Assembly (NCBI RefSeq): GCF_008973485.1 | Contig: NZ_CP031223.1 | Span: 558,001 to 622,000 of the forward strand | Direction of reading: 5' to 3' | DNA from: Psychrobacillus glaciei | GTDB lineage: Bacteria; Bacillota; Bacilli; Bacillales_A; Planococcaceae | DNA length: 64,000 nt | Part shown: piece by piece, positions 44,526-53,763 of the stretch | Layout: each line of letters starts with the position of its first letter | How positions within the stretch are numbered: the stretch's first letter is position 1 | Notes under the pieces: model-generated | The model's database searches: none | What the model saw: the letters and a program-made list of their open reading frames with translations, nothing else | Told to the model about the DNA's origin: nothing | Position numbers and translations under genes: made by a program

Positions 44526-45488
44526 TTAATTGCCTAGAAATTTTTCAATAAAGAATTCTAGCTGATAATCTAAGCTAAGTGGATCATTAAAGTAGAATGA
44601 TTTAGCATCAGCCTCGTAGACATGATTGTTCTTGACAGCTGGAATGTTTTTATACATTTCAGTATCCTGGAATGAATTATCCTCATCTGCGTTTTTACTG
44701 AAAATAACGTAGTCGCCAAAGTAGTCATTGAGTACTTCTAGTGATAGGGCAAAATAACCGTCAGTAATTGTTGCTTCCTTTACCTTCTCAGGCATACCTA
44801 GCTTTATTTCTTGATAAAGAATTTCGGTTCCTCGTCCAAAGTTATCGCCATAAACATAAAGTTGTTTACTGAATGTTTCGATGACCGAGACCGTCGAATC
44901 AGGATCTACTTTTGCCCTGATTTCTTCTCCAGCTTTTGTTGCACGAGCTTTGAAATCGTCTACCCAAGCTTGTGCTTCTTTTTCTTTGTTTAATAATTTA
45001 CCTACTTCCAGTTGCTGTGTTAAGTAATCCACTTTTCCATAAGTATAAGTGACCGTAGGAGCGATTTGCTTAAACTTATCGATGTTGTTAATATCTGAAA
45101 GCCCGATAATAAGATCTGGATTCAACTCAATGATCTTCTCTAGACTTTCGTCCGTAACTATCTCAACGTCTTTTAGCTGCTCTTCAAATCTTGGATTGGT
45201 TTTGGACATCTCGTCCACACCAACTAATGGCACGTCTAAAGCCATGACGTTACCTGTTAAAAATCTAGTAAGTACAACAACTCGTTTCGGATTCTTTGGA
45301 ACCTCGACCGGACCATCCTCGGATTGGTAGATAAACGTGTCTGAATCCGATTCGGACGCATCTGCTACGGAATCTGAAGATGCAGATGAAGAAGTGTTCG
45401 TATTGTTTGCATCATTCGTTTTACTGTCGCTACACGCGCTCAGAAGAAGTACCAGGAACAGGAATATCGGAATAAAAAGTTTTTTCAT
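44526..45488 (-). CDS. Second ferric siderophore-binding lipoprotein, no transporter genes nearby
   Basis: The 320-residue protein has lipobox LLSAC and the same class-III binding fold as the protein at 15700-16632, and the two are clearly paralogous (DGPVEVPKNPKRVVVL, YGKVDYLTQQLEVGKLLNKE, DYVIFSKNADEDNSFQDTE). It has a serine/aspartate-rich linker after the lipid anchor. No permease or ATPase gene lies beside it, so it probably delivers another siderophore to the permease encoded at 13.6-15.6 kb. The start at 45488 follows GGGGAGAA; a Fur box lies upstream. Confidence 0.9.
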   Translation of the reverse strand: MKKLFIPIFLFLVLLLSACSDSKTNDANNTNTSSSASSDSVADASESDSDTFIYQSEDGPVEVPKNPKRVVVLTRFLTGNVMALDVPLVGVDEMSKTNPRFEEQLKDVEIVTDESLEKIIELNPDLIIGLSDINNIDKFKQIAPTVTYTYGKVDYLTQQLEVGKLLNKEKEAQAWVDDFKARATKAGEEIRAKVDPDSTVSVIETFSKQLYVYGDNFGRGTEILYQEIKLGMPEKVKEATITDGYFALSLEVLNDYFGDYVIFSKNADEDNSFQDTEMYKNIPAVKNNHVYEADAKSFYFNDPLSLDYQLEFFIEKFLGN

Positions 45489-45571
45489 ATAATAATTTTC
45501 TCCCCTAATAATTGGTATTTGTTGATATGTAATTAAACAACACAAGAGCCGCGAAACATTTAATTACAATT

Positions 45572-45590
45572 GAAAGTGATTATCATTTTC
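45572..45590 (-). promoter_or_regulatory. Fur box upstream of the second siderophore-binding protein
   Basis: GAAAGTGATTATCATTTTC is an imperfect palindrome matching the Fur box GATAATGATTATCATTATC at 16 of 19 positions, 84 bases upstream of the start codon. Confidence 0.8.
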
Positions 45591-45759
45591 AATGCAATTA
45601 TTATTTTATAGCTACTTGGTATTCATGTCAATAGTTGTTATTGTAGTAGTTCTCATGGGAAGGAGATGTCCGAGTATTATGTTACCTTTTCAGTAGATTT
45701 AATAGCCACTAGCGTAGTGATGCTGACAGACATAAAATATTTACATGTATAATGCGAAT

Positions 45760-45935
45760 TGGGACATGTCTTTACATAATCCAAGAGGGCGGTGGACAAA
45801 CATCCGCCACAAGATTACCGAAAAAAGTGGATAAAGAAGACACACTCACTTCTCAATAGTGTAGCTAATGTTTAGTCCAAAGCACTCGTGAATTCGTGAT
45901 GACCAGGTGCACCCAAATTGTTATTGATAGTCGTG
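45760..45935 (+). repeat. Structured intergenic element, copy 4 (3' part only)
   Basis: It keeps gaggg-cggtggacaaacatccgcc, cacaagattacc, a weaker variable hairpin (AGAAG/CTTCT), atagtgtagctaatg and gtccaaagcactc. The fixed AGCGGACGAA hairpin and everything 5' of it are missing. The remaining 560-base interval holds the Fur box and nothing else seen. Confidence 0.7.
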
Positions 45936-46048
45936 TCAAATTTATATAAGATTTGATTGCAGATTGATTTGTGACAACTAAAATCACAGTATGATATAGT
46001 TATAAAAAGAAATATTGTTCGACTTTATTATTTTAGGAGGATACAAAT

Positions 46049-47311
46049 TTGTACACAGAGTTTGTACTATTAGGATTTGCACTACTTGTTTCGTTTTTTT
46101 TATCAGGTAGTGAAACAGCATTAATGACAGTTAATAGGATGAAGGTCCGTCTGCGTGCAGAACAAGGAGACAGGGATGCTGAAAAATTACTTGTTCTTTT
46201 ATTAAAGCCGGACCAGATGACCATCACCATATTAATAGGGAATACAGTAGCTAATATAGCTATGACGGTGCTGTTAATCCTTATTTCAGAAAATTATCAT
46301 TGGAATATAGTTTGGTCGGTAGTAATTTTAACCGTTGTTATTATTTTATTTGCTGAAGTATTACCAAAAACAATTGCTGCTACTTTTTCCGAGATAGTTG
46401 TCTATAAGGTAGCACCATTAATAAGATTGTTTGTTAAATTGTTAAAACCATTAACGTTTTTAATTGCTGCGCTGATTAATATGATGATTCGAATAGGCTC
46501 CAAAGGTGCTGTGAAGGAAACGACCATTTCCAAGGAAGAACTTTTAAACATGGTGGATATAGCCTCAACGGATGGTACGTTTGAGGAAGAGGAGTCTGAA
46601 CGAATAAAAGGAATTCTCGACTTTCCAAACAAAGATGTATCGGATGTGTTATCAACGCATCGAACAGAAATGGTGGCTATTCCTCTGGAAGCTACTTATG
46701 AAGAAGTACGCGATACAATATTAGAGCATTTTTATACGAGATATCCAGTTTATGAAGAGGATATGGATACAATAGTAGGGATGTTTTATTCCAAAAGTCT
46801 AATCGAATGGTCGATGTATCCATCTAGAAAACTGGAGGAAGTTATCGATAAAGATCCTTTGTTTGTCGTGCAGACATTAAGTGTTGAGAGAGTGTTTAAA
46901 TTGATGCTTACGCATAAAAAGCATATGGCGATTGTATTGGATGAATACGGTGGAACACTTGGTATTGTTACACATGAAGATTTGATTGAAGAAATGATTG
47001 GACAAGAAATAGAAGATGAAACAGATGATGATGAAGATATTTTAGTGCATGAAATGACTGAAAATCGATTAATCTGCGCAGGACGTTTAGAAATTGAAGA
47101 AATTAATGAATTATTTAATATTAATATTCTAAACGAAAATGACACAATTGGTGGATTTGTGCTAGATCAGTTGGGACATGTACCAGAAGAAAATGAGCAG
47201 TTTTCTTATGAAAATTTACTGATTGAAGTAAATGAGATGGATCGAAACCGTGTTGCAAAACTAACGATTATAAAAAAACAAATCATCCTTCCCGAAACGC
47301 AAGAGAGTTAA
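46049..47311 (+). CDS. CNNM/CorC-family protein (hemolysin C-like) with CBS domains
   Basis: The 420-residue protein has a CNNM membrane domain (about 1-180, LSGSETALMTVN near residue 19, FAEVLPKTIAA near 100), a CBS pair (about 200-325, ending HMAIVLDEYGGTLGIVT) and a C-terminal CorC/HlyC domain (IGGFVLDQLGHVPEENE). Relatives act in magnesium or cobalt homeostasis, most likely as Mg2+ exporters (MpfA type). The TTG start follows AGGAGG with a 10-base gap. Confidence 0.88.
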   Translation: MYTEFVLLGFALLVSFFLSGSETALMTVNRMKVRLRAEQGDRDAEKLLVLLLKPDQMTITILIGNTVANIAMTVLLILISENYHWNIVWSVVILTVVIILFAEVLPKTIAATFSEIVVYKVAPLIRLFVKLLKPLTFLIAALINMMIRIGSKGAVKETTISKEELLNMVDIASTDGTFEEEESERIKGILDFPNKDVSDVLSTHRTEMVAIPLEATYEEVRDTILEHFYTRYPVYEEDMDTIVGMFYSKSLIEWSMYPSRKLEEVIDKDPLFVVQTLSVERVFKLMLTHKKHMAIVLDEYGGTLGIVTHEDLIEEMIGQEIEDETDDDEDILVHEMTENRLICAGRLEIEEINELFNINILNENDTIGGFVLDQLGHVPEENEQFSYENLLIEVNEMDRNRVAKLTIIKKQIILPETQES

Positions 47312-47335
47312 CAGCTCCCTGCGTTTTTTTCTTTT
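47297..47335 (+). terminator. Terminator of the CNNM gene
   Basis: CGCAAGAGAG pairs imperfectly with CTCCCTGCG, followed by TTTTTTTCTTTT. It overlaps the stop codon. Confidence 0.7.
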
Positions 47336-47499
47336 GTCACAAGGTTAGAAATGAAAAATTTCAGGACGTTTTAGATGCTTACTGCGCATATCCATCGGAA
47401 TGTTGCGAGTAACTCATCCGATATTGCGATAGGCCAAATAATGTTGTGAATAATGGATAAAATGTTGTGCGTAATAGATATAATGCGTCTTAGTGACCG

Positions 47500-47643
47500 C
47501 CAGGATTTCCGCTCTAGGTGGACGCTTTCCGAGGGGGGAGCGATGAGCCAGCACCGTCGCATGTGCGCCGTTTGTGCTGTCTCATCTGTCTCCCTGATCC
47601 CTTCGGAGTCGCCACCTGCCGCTGCAATCCAGCATATTTGCTA
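47500..47643. repeat. GC-rich dispersed repeat, copy C
   Basis: ggatttccgctctaggtgg, ggggagcgatgagcc, gtctcatctgtctccc and gagtcgccacctgccgctgc. It is the inverted relative of copy D at 47.9 kb; together they fill most of the ~980-base gap between the CNNM and sigma factor genes. Confidence 0.75.
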
Positions 47644-47892
47644 ACTATTCAGTGTTACTATTCACTTATTAATCTTAACTATATTATCTAAAATAAAATC
47701 CAATAAATGGTTGGACGAGTCAAATCACGGGGAGAATGCCACTACTTTCTCTTAATAAAGCCTTAACTTTGCCTTAAATTATATGTCTCCATTGAAAATA
47801 TTCCGTATGTTGCGCATTATTTATTGGGTGATAATATCCGGATTAGTAGAGTGGATAACTTTGCGCAATACTACTGAATAGTTAATATGTTT

Positions 47893-48112
47893 CTTCTGGA
47901 TTGGAGCGAAAGGGCGGCGACTCCTACCGGAGGCCAACAGGATGTTGGTCACGAAGGTGTTGCCACACGATGTGGCGCTTCTAGCCTTCGATCTCTGTGG
48001 GCAAATGAGACTTCACAACGAACGCGTAGCGGCGGTGAAGGCTCATCGCTCACCCGGTGGAAAGTGTCCGCCCTGCAGCGGAAATCCCAGCGGCAACTTT
48101 CTTACGACGTAA
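47893..48112. repeat. GC-rich dispersed repeat, copy D (inverted relative to C)
   Basis: ctggattggagcgaaagggc, gcgactcctaccggaggcc, atgagacttcacaacg, gaaggctcatcgctcaccc and gcagcggaaatcccagc match the reverse complement of copy C block by block. Between C and D lies AT-rich sequence with no gene. Confidence 0.75.
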
Positions 48113-48288
48113 TATATCTATAATGTGTAATCCTCATGCGGCGGAAAGTCGTTATACCTAGATAGCGATGCTCCTTGACTCTGATTTACTTACACGTTTG
48201 TAATAAAGTTGAAAGAGAATCCGATGGAGTGAAAGATTGTTATTTGGCATTATATAGGTAACAAGAGAAGACGAGCGGAGGAATAATT

Positions 48289-48837
48289 ATGCAGGTTAAT
48301 ATAGAAGACGTATACGAGGAATACAACCGGTACATATATTTTTTATGTTTGAAATTAACGAAAAATCAAGTAGACGCGGAAGATCTAATGCAAGAAGTGT
48401 GGATGAAAGTTGTACGATATGAGTCTTATATGAAAGAAGTAGATCATCTAAAAGCTTGGCTCACTACCATTTGTATGAATACATTCCGAGATCGTTACCG
48501 AAAACAAGTAAGACGGAGTAAGTACATTGCCAATCAACCGGAACAACTAGATGTTTCTATTCTAGATTTAATTGCTTCCGATATATTATCAGTTGAAGAT
48601 CAACTGGTGAAGGAAGATGTTGGTGAAATCGTTCGTTCCAAAGTTGCTGAGTTAGATGGCATCTATCAAAAAACAGTTTTGTATTTCTATGTGCATCAAT
48701 TTTCATTAATTGAAATTGCAGAAGTAATGAAAGTTTCAATAGGTACAGTTAAGTCACGATTATTTAGAGCGAAGCAACGCCTAAAGGAATTAATTATGAA
48801 TGATGAATTAGCGAAGGATTCCTTAATTTTAGTTTAA
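48289..48837 (+). CDS. ECF-type RNA polymerase sigma factor (orphan)
   Basis: The 182-residue protein has sigma region 2 (about 10-75: YIYFLCLKLTKNQVDAEDLMQEVWMK split by the usual DAEDLMQ core, LKAWLTTICMN) and region 4 (about 115-170: IAEVMKVSIGTVKSRLFRAKQRL). It directs transcription of a stress regulon. Unlike most ECF factors, no anti-sigma gene follows; a terminator comes directly after, so its control must lie elsewhere. The start follows GCGGAGGAA. Confidence 0.88.
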   Translation: MQVNIEDVYEEYNRYIYFLCLKLTKNQVDAEDLMQEVWMKVVRYESYMKEVDHLKAWLTTICMNTFRDRYRKQVRRSKYIANQPEQLDVSILDLIASDILSVEDQLVKEDVGEIVRSKVAELDGIYQKTVLYFYVHQFSLIEIAEVMKVSIGTVKSRLFRAKQRLKELIMNDELAKDSLILV

Positions 48838-48842
48838 TACGG

Positions 48843-48890
48843 AAAAGAGTTTTTCGACATTTTGATGTTGTGAGCTCTTTTTTTTATAGA
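48843..48890 (+). terminator. Terminator of the orphan ECF sigma gene
   Basis: AAAGAG..CGACAT pairs imperfectly with ATGTTG..CTCTTT, followed by TTTTT. Confidence 0.7.
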
Positions 48891-48924
48891 TTTGGTGATT
48901 TGGTTGCTTCTAGGCTGGAAATGG

Positions 48925-49115
48925 TCTCGGTTTCAAGCGAATTGGTTCAGAAGTGCCGATTACTGTGAAAGTTTAGCCGATTTTAAAATCTATTTTTGTA
49001 ATTAGCGACTCAACGTGAATTGGTCTGGAAGTGCCATTTACTGTAAGGAATTTACCGGTTTTAGAAATGCCATTCACTATTAGAAGTAGAACCAGTTTTT
49101 AATTTGGCGAATGGT
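48925..49115. repeat. Degenerate tandem repeats in the intergenic region
   Basis: gaattggttcagaagtgccg ... ttactgtgaaagtttagccg recurs as gaattggtctggaagtgcc ... ttactgtaaggaatttaccg, and a third weaker unit is gaaatgccattcactattag. Spacing is about 80 and then 60 bases. No gene is present in 48838-49186. Confidence 0.6.
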
Positions 49116-49141
49116 AAGACTAGGAAAGAGTCATTTCCATC

Positions 49142-49177
49142 AAAAAAGACCCCAAGCTTCTAAAAAGCTTGGGGTCT
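49142..49177 (-). terminator. Terminator of the ABC-F gene
   Basis: The 13-bp stem AGACCCCAAGCTT/AAGCTTGGGGTCT is followed on the minus strand by TTTTTG. Confidence 0.92.
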
Positions 49178-49186
49178 GGAAACAAA

Positions 49187-50755
49187 TTATTCTTCTACAA
49201 CTTCTTTTCCAGTAGAAAACCATTCTTCAACGTTCCATACTTTTGTTACTAGGCCTTCGTAGAATTCAGGTTCATGACTTACAAGGACGATTGTGCCTTT
49301 ATATTCTTTCATCGCTCGTTTTAGTTCTTCTTTTGCATGAATATCCAGATGGTTCGTAGGTTCGTCAAAGATTAACCAGTTACTGTCTTCCATCATGAGT
49401 TTGCATAAACGGACTTTTGCTTGCTCCCCACCACTTAGACTAGAAAGGGGACGGGAGATATGTTCACTTTTTAAACCAGTACGGGCAAGTGCACTGCGTA
49501 CTTGGTTTTGCTCCATGCTTGGGTAGGTTTCCCAAATAGATTCGATAGGTGTTATATTCCCAGCTTTTACTTCTTGTTCAAAATAACAAGGAAACAAGAA
49601 ATCTCCGCGAGTTACTTTTCCGCCTAGAGCTGGGATTTTGCCCAACATCGTTTTAAGTAACGTAGATTTACCAATCCCATTCATTCCAACTAGCGCAATT
49701 TTTTCTCCTCGTTCAATTGTAAACGTTAATGGAGGGAGCAGCGGGTTATCATAACCGATTTGAAGATGGTCTGCCTCTACAACATAGCGACCAGAACTGC
49801 GAGATTCTTTAAAACCAAACTCTGGTTTTGCCGCTGTTTCTGGACGGTCAATGCGCTCAATACGATCTAGTTGTTTTTGACGAGATTTTGCACGTCCTGT
49901 TGTGGAATAACGTGCTTTATTTTTTGCAATAAAATCCTCTTGTTTCTTAATGAAATCTTGTTGCTTTTCATATGCATCAATATGTTGTCTTTTATTCAAC
50001 TCAGCAAGCTCTAAAAATTTATCGTAAGATGCTGTATAACGAGTCAGCTTCGAGAATTCCAAATGGAAAATGACGTCTACAATGCCATTCATAAATTCCG
50101 TATCATGCGAGATTAATAAAAACGAATGAGGATAGTTTTTCAAATAGTTTGATAGCCAGTTCACATGCTCTTCATCTAAATAGTTGGTAGGCTCGTCCAG
50201 TAGCAAAACTTTTGGTTTTTCCAATAAAAGCTTGGCTAGAAGAACTTTCGTCCGCTGACCACCAGAAAGTGCTTCCACAGGACGCTCTAAACCAATTGCA
50301 TCTAGCCCAAGTCCACGAGCAACTTCTTCTACCTTCATATCTAAAGAATAAAAATCGCCAGCATCTAATGCATCTTGAATTTCCGCCATTTGTTCTAGTA
50401 ATTCTTCTAATTCTTCTGGAGTAGCATCCGCCATTTTTGCTATGATTTCATTTAACTCTGCCTCTTTTTTATAAAGAGGCAAAAAAGCATCTCGCAGTGT
50501 GTCGAACATGGAGCGACCTTGTTGCAGGCGCGTATGCTGATCTAAATATCCATAATGTGTGCCGGGTAACCATTCCACACGACCTTCATCATAAATAATT
50601 TCGCCTGTTAAGATGTTCATCAAAGTCGATTTACCAACTCCGTTTGCTCCAACAAGCCCAACATGTTCTCCTTCCACTAAACGAAAAGAAACTTCCTTAA
50701 AAAGAGTACGATCTCCGAATGTATGTCCCAAATTTTCTACATTTAATAAGCTCAT
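49187..50755 (-). CDS. ABC-F family ATPase (YfmM-like)
   Basis: The 522-residue soluble protein has two ABC domains: Walker A GANGVGKST near residue 36 and GMNGIGKST near 358, signatures LSGGQRTK and LSGGEQAK, and Walker B LLLDEPTNYLD and LIFDEPTNHLD. A charged linker (about 240-310) lies between them and no membrane domain is present. ABC-F proteins bind the ribosomal E site and relieve stalling or antibiotic inhibition. Size and sequence resemble B. subtilis YfmM. A terminator hairpin lies directly before its ribosome site, suggesting regulation by attenuation. Confidence 0.88.
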   Translation of the reverse strand: MSLLNVENLGHTFGDRTLFKEVSFRLVEGEHVGLVGANGVGKSTLMNILTGEIIYDEGRVEWLPGTHYGYLDQHTRLQQGRSMFDTLRDAFLPLYKKEAELNEIIAKMADATPEELEELLEQMAEIQDALDAGDFYSLDMKVEEVARGLGLDAIGLERPVEALSGGQRTKVLLAKLLLEKPKVLLLDEPTNYLDEEHVNWLSNYLKNYPHSFLLISHDTEFMNGIVDVIFHLEFSKLTRYTASYDKFLELAELNKRQHIDAYEKQQDFIKKQEDFIAKNKARYSTTGRAKSRQKQLDRIERIDRPETAAKPEFGFKESRSSGRYVVEADHLQIGYDNPLLPPLTFTIERGEKIALVGMNGIGKSTLLKTMLGKIPALGGKVTRGDFLFPCYFEQEVKAGNITPIESIWETYPSMEQNQVRSALARTGLKSEHISRPLSSLSGGEQAKVRLCKLMMEDSNWLIFDEPTNHLDIHAKEELKRAMKEYKGTIVLVSHEPEFYEGLVTKVWNVEEWFSTGKEVVEE

Positions 50756-50768
50756 CTATTATTTCCTC

Positions 50769-50809
50769 CAAAAAAGAAAGCTCAGCAGATGAATAATCTG
50801 CGAGCTTTC
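50769..50809 (-). promoter_or_regulatory. Leader terminator (putative attenuator) before the ABC-F gene
   Basis: On the minus strand, GAAAGCTCGCAGAT pairs with ATCTGCTGAGCTTTC, followed by TTTTTT and then directly GGAGG, the gene's ribosome site. A second stem immediately upstream (about 50812-50880) pairs AGACTGTT..AACGCTT with AAGCGTTTATCAACAGTCT. Read-through must be possible for expression of the gene from upstream promoters, which fits transcription attenuation. Confidence 0.75.
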
Positions 50810-50931
50810 AGACTGTTGATAAACGCTTTCTTTCTTCGTTGCAAGTAGCGCCTGACTGCGAAGCGTTTTCAAAACAGTCTAAGGTGTCACCTTCGAAAAT
50901 ACAAGTAGTCTACAATCTAAAAGCAATCCGT

Positions 50932-51114
50932 TTACAAATCTGCAAGCTGTTTGTTTAATGTTGCAAGGTCTTCTTCCATTTTGGCAAGTCTACGTTCAGC
51001 ATTTTCTAGTTGAGCTGGATATCCATTAGACTCCAGTTTTTCCATGTCGCCTTGTAAGCTAATATAATCCATTTTTAACTCAGCTATTTGCATCTGTAGT
51101 TGGTCTTTTGTCAT
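50932..51114 (-). CDS. Small coiled-coil protein (SE1832 family)
   Basis: The 60-residue acidic helical protein (heptad-like LQMQIAELKMDYISLQGDM, then AERRLAKMEEDL) matches the SE1832-family proteins annotated in staphylococci and bacilli. The function is unknown; the product is probably an intracellular coiled coil. The start follows GAAGGTGAA. It lies about 120 bases upstream of the leader terminator of the ABC-F gene and may share its transcript. Confidence 0.7.
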   Translation of the reverse strand: MTKDQLQMQIAELKMDYISLQGDMEKLESNGYPAQLENAERRLAKMEEDLATLNKQLADL

Positions 51115-51161
51115 GAATGTTCACCTTCAGCTTTTTGCATTATTGTAGCATAAAAAATTGG

Positions 51162-52166
51162 CTAGCGTACTATTTCTTGTTCCTCTTTTTTATTTGCGAT
51201 TGTCTGATCGATAAGTTTTACTACTTCTTCTAAGTTAGAACTAAATTGAAAGTTCTTTTGTTTTTGTATATAAGCTTTTCTTCTGTTGTCATGTAGAATG
51301 ATTTCCATCACTGCGTTTTGTAAATACGATTGTTTTATCTTACGTCCTAGCCCTAAGTTTGCAAAGCCGTTTTCTTCTTGAGGAAAAGCAAAATTCATTT
51401 CTTCCTCATGTGCACAAAGCACAATGCAAGGAATTTTTTGCTGAGCCACTAAGAAAGGGGTGTAAGCACCAGAAGTTATGACGATATCACTATTGTATAT
51501 ATAAGCTTCTGGCTCTTTTGTGGAAATAACTTTAATGGACTTTCGGGTAAGCGCGAACCTTTTAAGTTCGTTTATATCGTGTTTGTAATATTCATCGACC
51601 ACAACACTAATCTGCAGTGGAATATGCAGTTGCACAAGATGTCTTAAAGTCCGATACGTTAAATTTTCAGGATCTTCATAAGGAAAGGCTACGACAATAT
51701 GCGGCGGATCCTGCAACATGTTATTATTTTTATAGATTAGTTGATGAGTGGGGATAAAACCAGTAGGTCCATATACATAATTTGCTTTTGATAAGTCTTT
51801 TGGATTTTCATATAGTGCTTGAAATACGATGTCCGCTAAAGCGCTACCATCACCGTGATCATCAAAATGGATAAGCGGACAGTTGAACGATTTTAAATGT
51901 CGAATAAGGTCTTTTTCGGAATTTCCACTATCATGAATAATACAATTTGGGTTAAAAAGTTTTAGTATTTCTAAAAGTTGACCATTATTTTTGTATATAT
52001 TAGCTTTGATATTTTGCGTAACTAAATATTCAATAAGACTTGTGTTTGAACTAGGCACAAAAACTTTAGAGTCAGTAAATTTTAAAGCAGGGAGTAGTAC
52101 TTTTGCTCGATCAGCAGGATATAATCCACGGTGTGAAAATGTATTTAAAAGATAAGCTAGTTTCAA
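51162..52166 (-). CDS. PseG/SpsG-like nucleotide-sugar hydrolase or glycosyltransferase-fold protein
   Basis: The 334-residue protein has the two-Rossmann GT-B-like fold pattern of PseG/SpsG proteins: an opening AYLLNTFSHRGLYPADRAK, a LIHFDDHGDGSALADIV segment, and DIVITSGAYTPFLVAQQKIP, which resembles the substrate loop. PseG acts in pseudaminic acid synthesis and SpsG in spore coat polysaccharide, but no other sugar genes are near. The TTG start follows AAAGGAAG. The assignment is tentative. Confidence 0.55.
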   Translation of the reverse strand: MKLAYLLNTFSHRGLYPADRAKVLLPALKFTDSKVFVPSSNTSLIEYLVTQNIKANIYKNNGQLLEILKLFNPNCIIHDSGNSEKDLIRHLKSFNCPLIHFDDHGDGSALADIVFQALYENPKDLSKANYVYGPTGFIPTHQLIYKNNNMLQDPPHIVVAFPYEDPENLTYRTLRHLVQLHIPLQISVVVDEYYKHDINELKRFALTRKSIKVISTKEPEAYIYNSDIVITSGAYTPFLVAQQKIPCIVLCAHEEEMNFAFPQEENGFANLGLGRKIKQSYLQNAVMEIILHDNRRKAYIQKQKNFQFSSNLEEVVKLIDQTIANKKEEQEIVR

Positions 52167-52252
52167 TATTCATCTTCCTTTCCTGACATATTCTATTTAT
52201 TGTATGGAACTGGACAGGTGCTTATGACTATTAGAAAGGGGGCTATATCGAA

Positions 52253-53011
52253 ATGGGAAAAAGAACCGCAATTGTAGTGGGAGCAACGGGGTTAACAGGA
52301 AGCTTATTAGTAAAACAGCTCTGTGAAAGCGAAGAGTATGTTTCTGTTTCTGTAATCGCCAGAAGAGATATTTCCTATAAACATCCTAAATTAGAAATGA
52401 AAATAAAAGATTTTGATATGCTAGAAGAAAAAGATTTAGAAATAGCAGATGATCTTTTTTATTGTTTAGGAACGACAATGAAGATAGCAAAAACGAAAGC
52501 AAATTTTGAAAAGGTTGATTTAATATATCCCCTGCAAATTGCTTCATTAGCTAAAAAAAGAGGGATACACCATATGCTTGTTATTTCAGCAGCAGGGTCT
52601 AGTAAGAAATCTCCGTTTTTTTATAGTCGCATCAAAGGTGAAATGGAGCAGCAACTTATTGATTTAAATCTTCCCAAGCTCTCTATTTTTAGACCGTCAT
52701 TACTCACAGGACATCGAAAGGAATTCCGACTAGGAGAACGCCTTGCAGAAGGTGTCTTTCAATTATTAAATCCCATTCTAGTGGGACCATTAAAACGATT
52801 TCGTTCTATTGATGGAAAACAATTAGCTTATGCAATGGTCCATTTTGCTGTTTGGGCAAATAAAAATAAAGTTACGCTCTATAAATCGCTCGAAATTTTA
52901 AAAGCAAAGCCCCTTATAGAAGTGGAAGAACAGCCCATCGCTAGGGAAGAATTGTTTAATTGGGAAAAACGAAAAGATATATTTGTAGAAAAAGAAGAAA
53001 TAGATAAATGA
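52253..53011 (+). CDS. NAD(P)-binding oxidoreductase (atypical SDR, NmrA/HTATIP2-like)
   Basis: The 252-residue protein begins with the dinucleotide-binding motif VVGATGLTGS and continues with a Rossmann fold (FYCLGTTMK, LVISAAGSSKKSPFFYSRIK, FRPSLLTG). The active-site Tyr-xxx-Lys is represented by YSRIK. This is the group related to HTATIP2/TIP30. The substrate is unknown. The start follows AAAGGGGGC. Confidence 0.8.
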   Translation: MGKRTAIVVGATGLTGSLLVKQLCESEEYVSVSVIARRDISYKHPKLEMKIKDFDMLEEKDLEIADDLFYCLGTTMKIAKTKANFEKVDLIYPLQIASLAKKRGIHHMLVISAAGSSKKSPFFYSRIKGEMEQQLIDLNLPKLSIFRPSLLTGHRKEFRLGERLAEGVFQLLNPILVGPLKRFRSIDGKQLAYAMVHFAVWANKNKVTLYKSLEILKAKPLIEVEEQPIAREELFNWEKRKDIFVEKEEIDK

Positions 53012-53196
53012 ATTGATTTACAGCTAATTAAGCGGATGCATATACTGCATTAATCCGATAAATTTTTGTGTAATATCAAATAATTAAGGTGATATGGGTT
53101 CTCAGCCAAAAGGATGAACTTTATAAAAGTAACACTTTTTGTCTAAATTAGTCCTTCTTATTTGATACAATTAGGAACGGATAAAGGAGGTTCTTA

Positions 53197-53763
53197 ATGA
53201 TGAAAATTCTACTTGTAGATGGAACAATTATCGGCTCAAAAACAGGTGTCATTTTAGAACAAGTGAAAGACTATATAGAAAAGCTAAATATGGATTATAC
53301 GTTAGAAATTGTGAATTTGGCGAATTATGAACATCAATTCGTAGATGGAAGACCGTTTGACAAATACAACGATGATATGAAACTGCTAGTAAGTAAATTT
53401 GAACAGGCAGACGGTTATATTATCGCAACACCAATTTTCCAAGGGTCCATTCCTGGTGTACTAAAGAATATGTTTGATTTTTTACATCCCAAAACGATGC
53501 GATATAAACCAGTATCTATTGTAGCAAACGGCGGGACTTATCAACATCACTTAGTGATCGAAAATCAGCTTAAGCCAATTTTGGACTACTTCCGATGCCT
53601 TGTCACACCAAACTATGTTTACACACTTGCGAGTCATTTTGATAATAATAACGTCATAGTAGATGAAGATGTGCATAATCGTCTCCGGGAACTAGCGCGT
53701 GTATTCGTACAATACGCCGAAATGAGCAAAACGCTTTGCAAAGAGCCAATTGATACGCACTAA
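53197..53763 (+). CDS. NADPH-dependent FMN reductase
   Basis: The 188-residue flavodoxin-like protein has MKILLVDGTIIGSKTG, the FMN-binding YIIATPIFQGSIPGVLKNMFD loop spread across residues 75-95, and NGGTYQHH. It matches azoreductase/FMN-reductase family members that reduce flavins or quinones. The ATG at 53197 follows AAAGGAGGT. It is monocistronic. Confidence 0.85.
   Translation: MMKILLVDGTIIGSKTGVILEQVKDYIEKLNMDYTLEIVNLANYEHQFVDGRPFDKYNDDMKLLVSKFEQADGYIIATPIFQGSIPGVLKNMFDFLHPKTMRYKPVSIVANGGTYQHHLVIENQLKPILDYFRCLVTPNYVYTLASHFDNNNVIVDEDVHNRLRELARVFVQYAEMSKTLCKEPIDTH

Noticed and set aside
47371-48123. Short ORFs in the GC-rich intergenic repeats
   Set aside because: The DNA matches dispersed repeats found elsewhere in the window in both orientations, so the frames are not conserved coding sequence.
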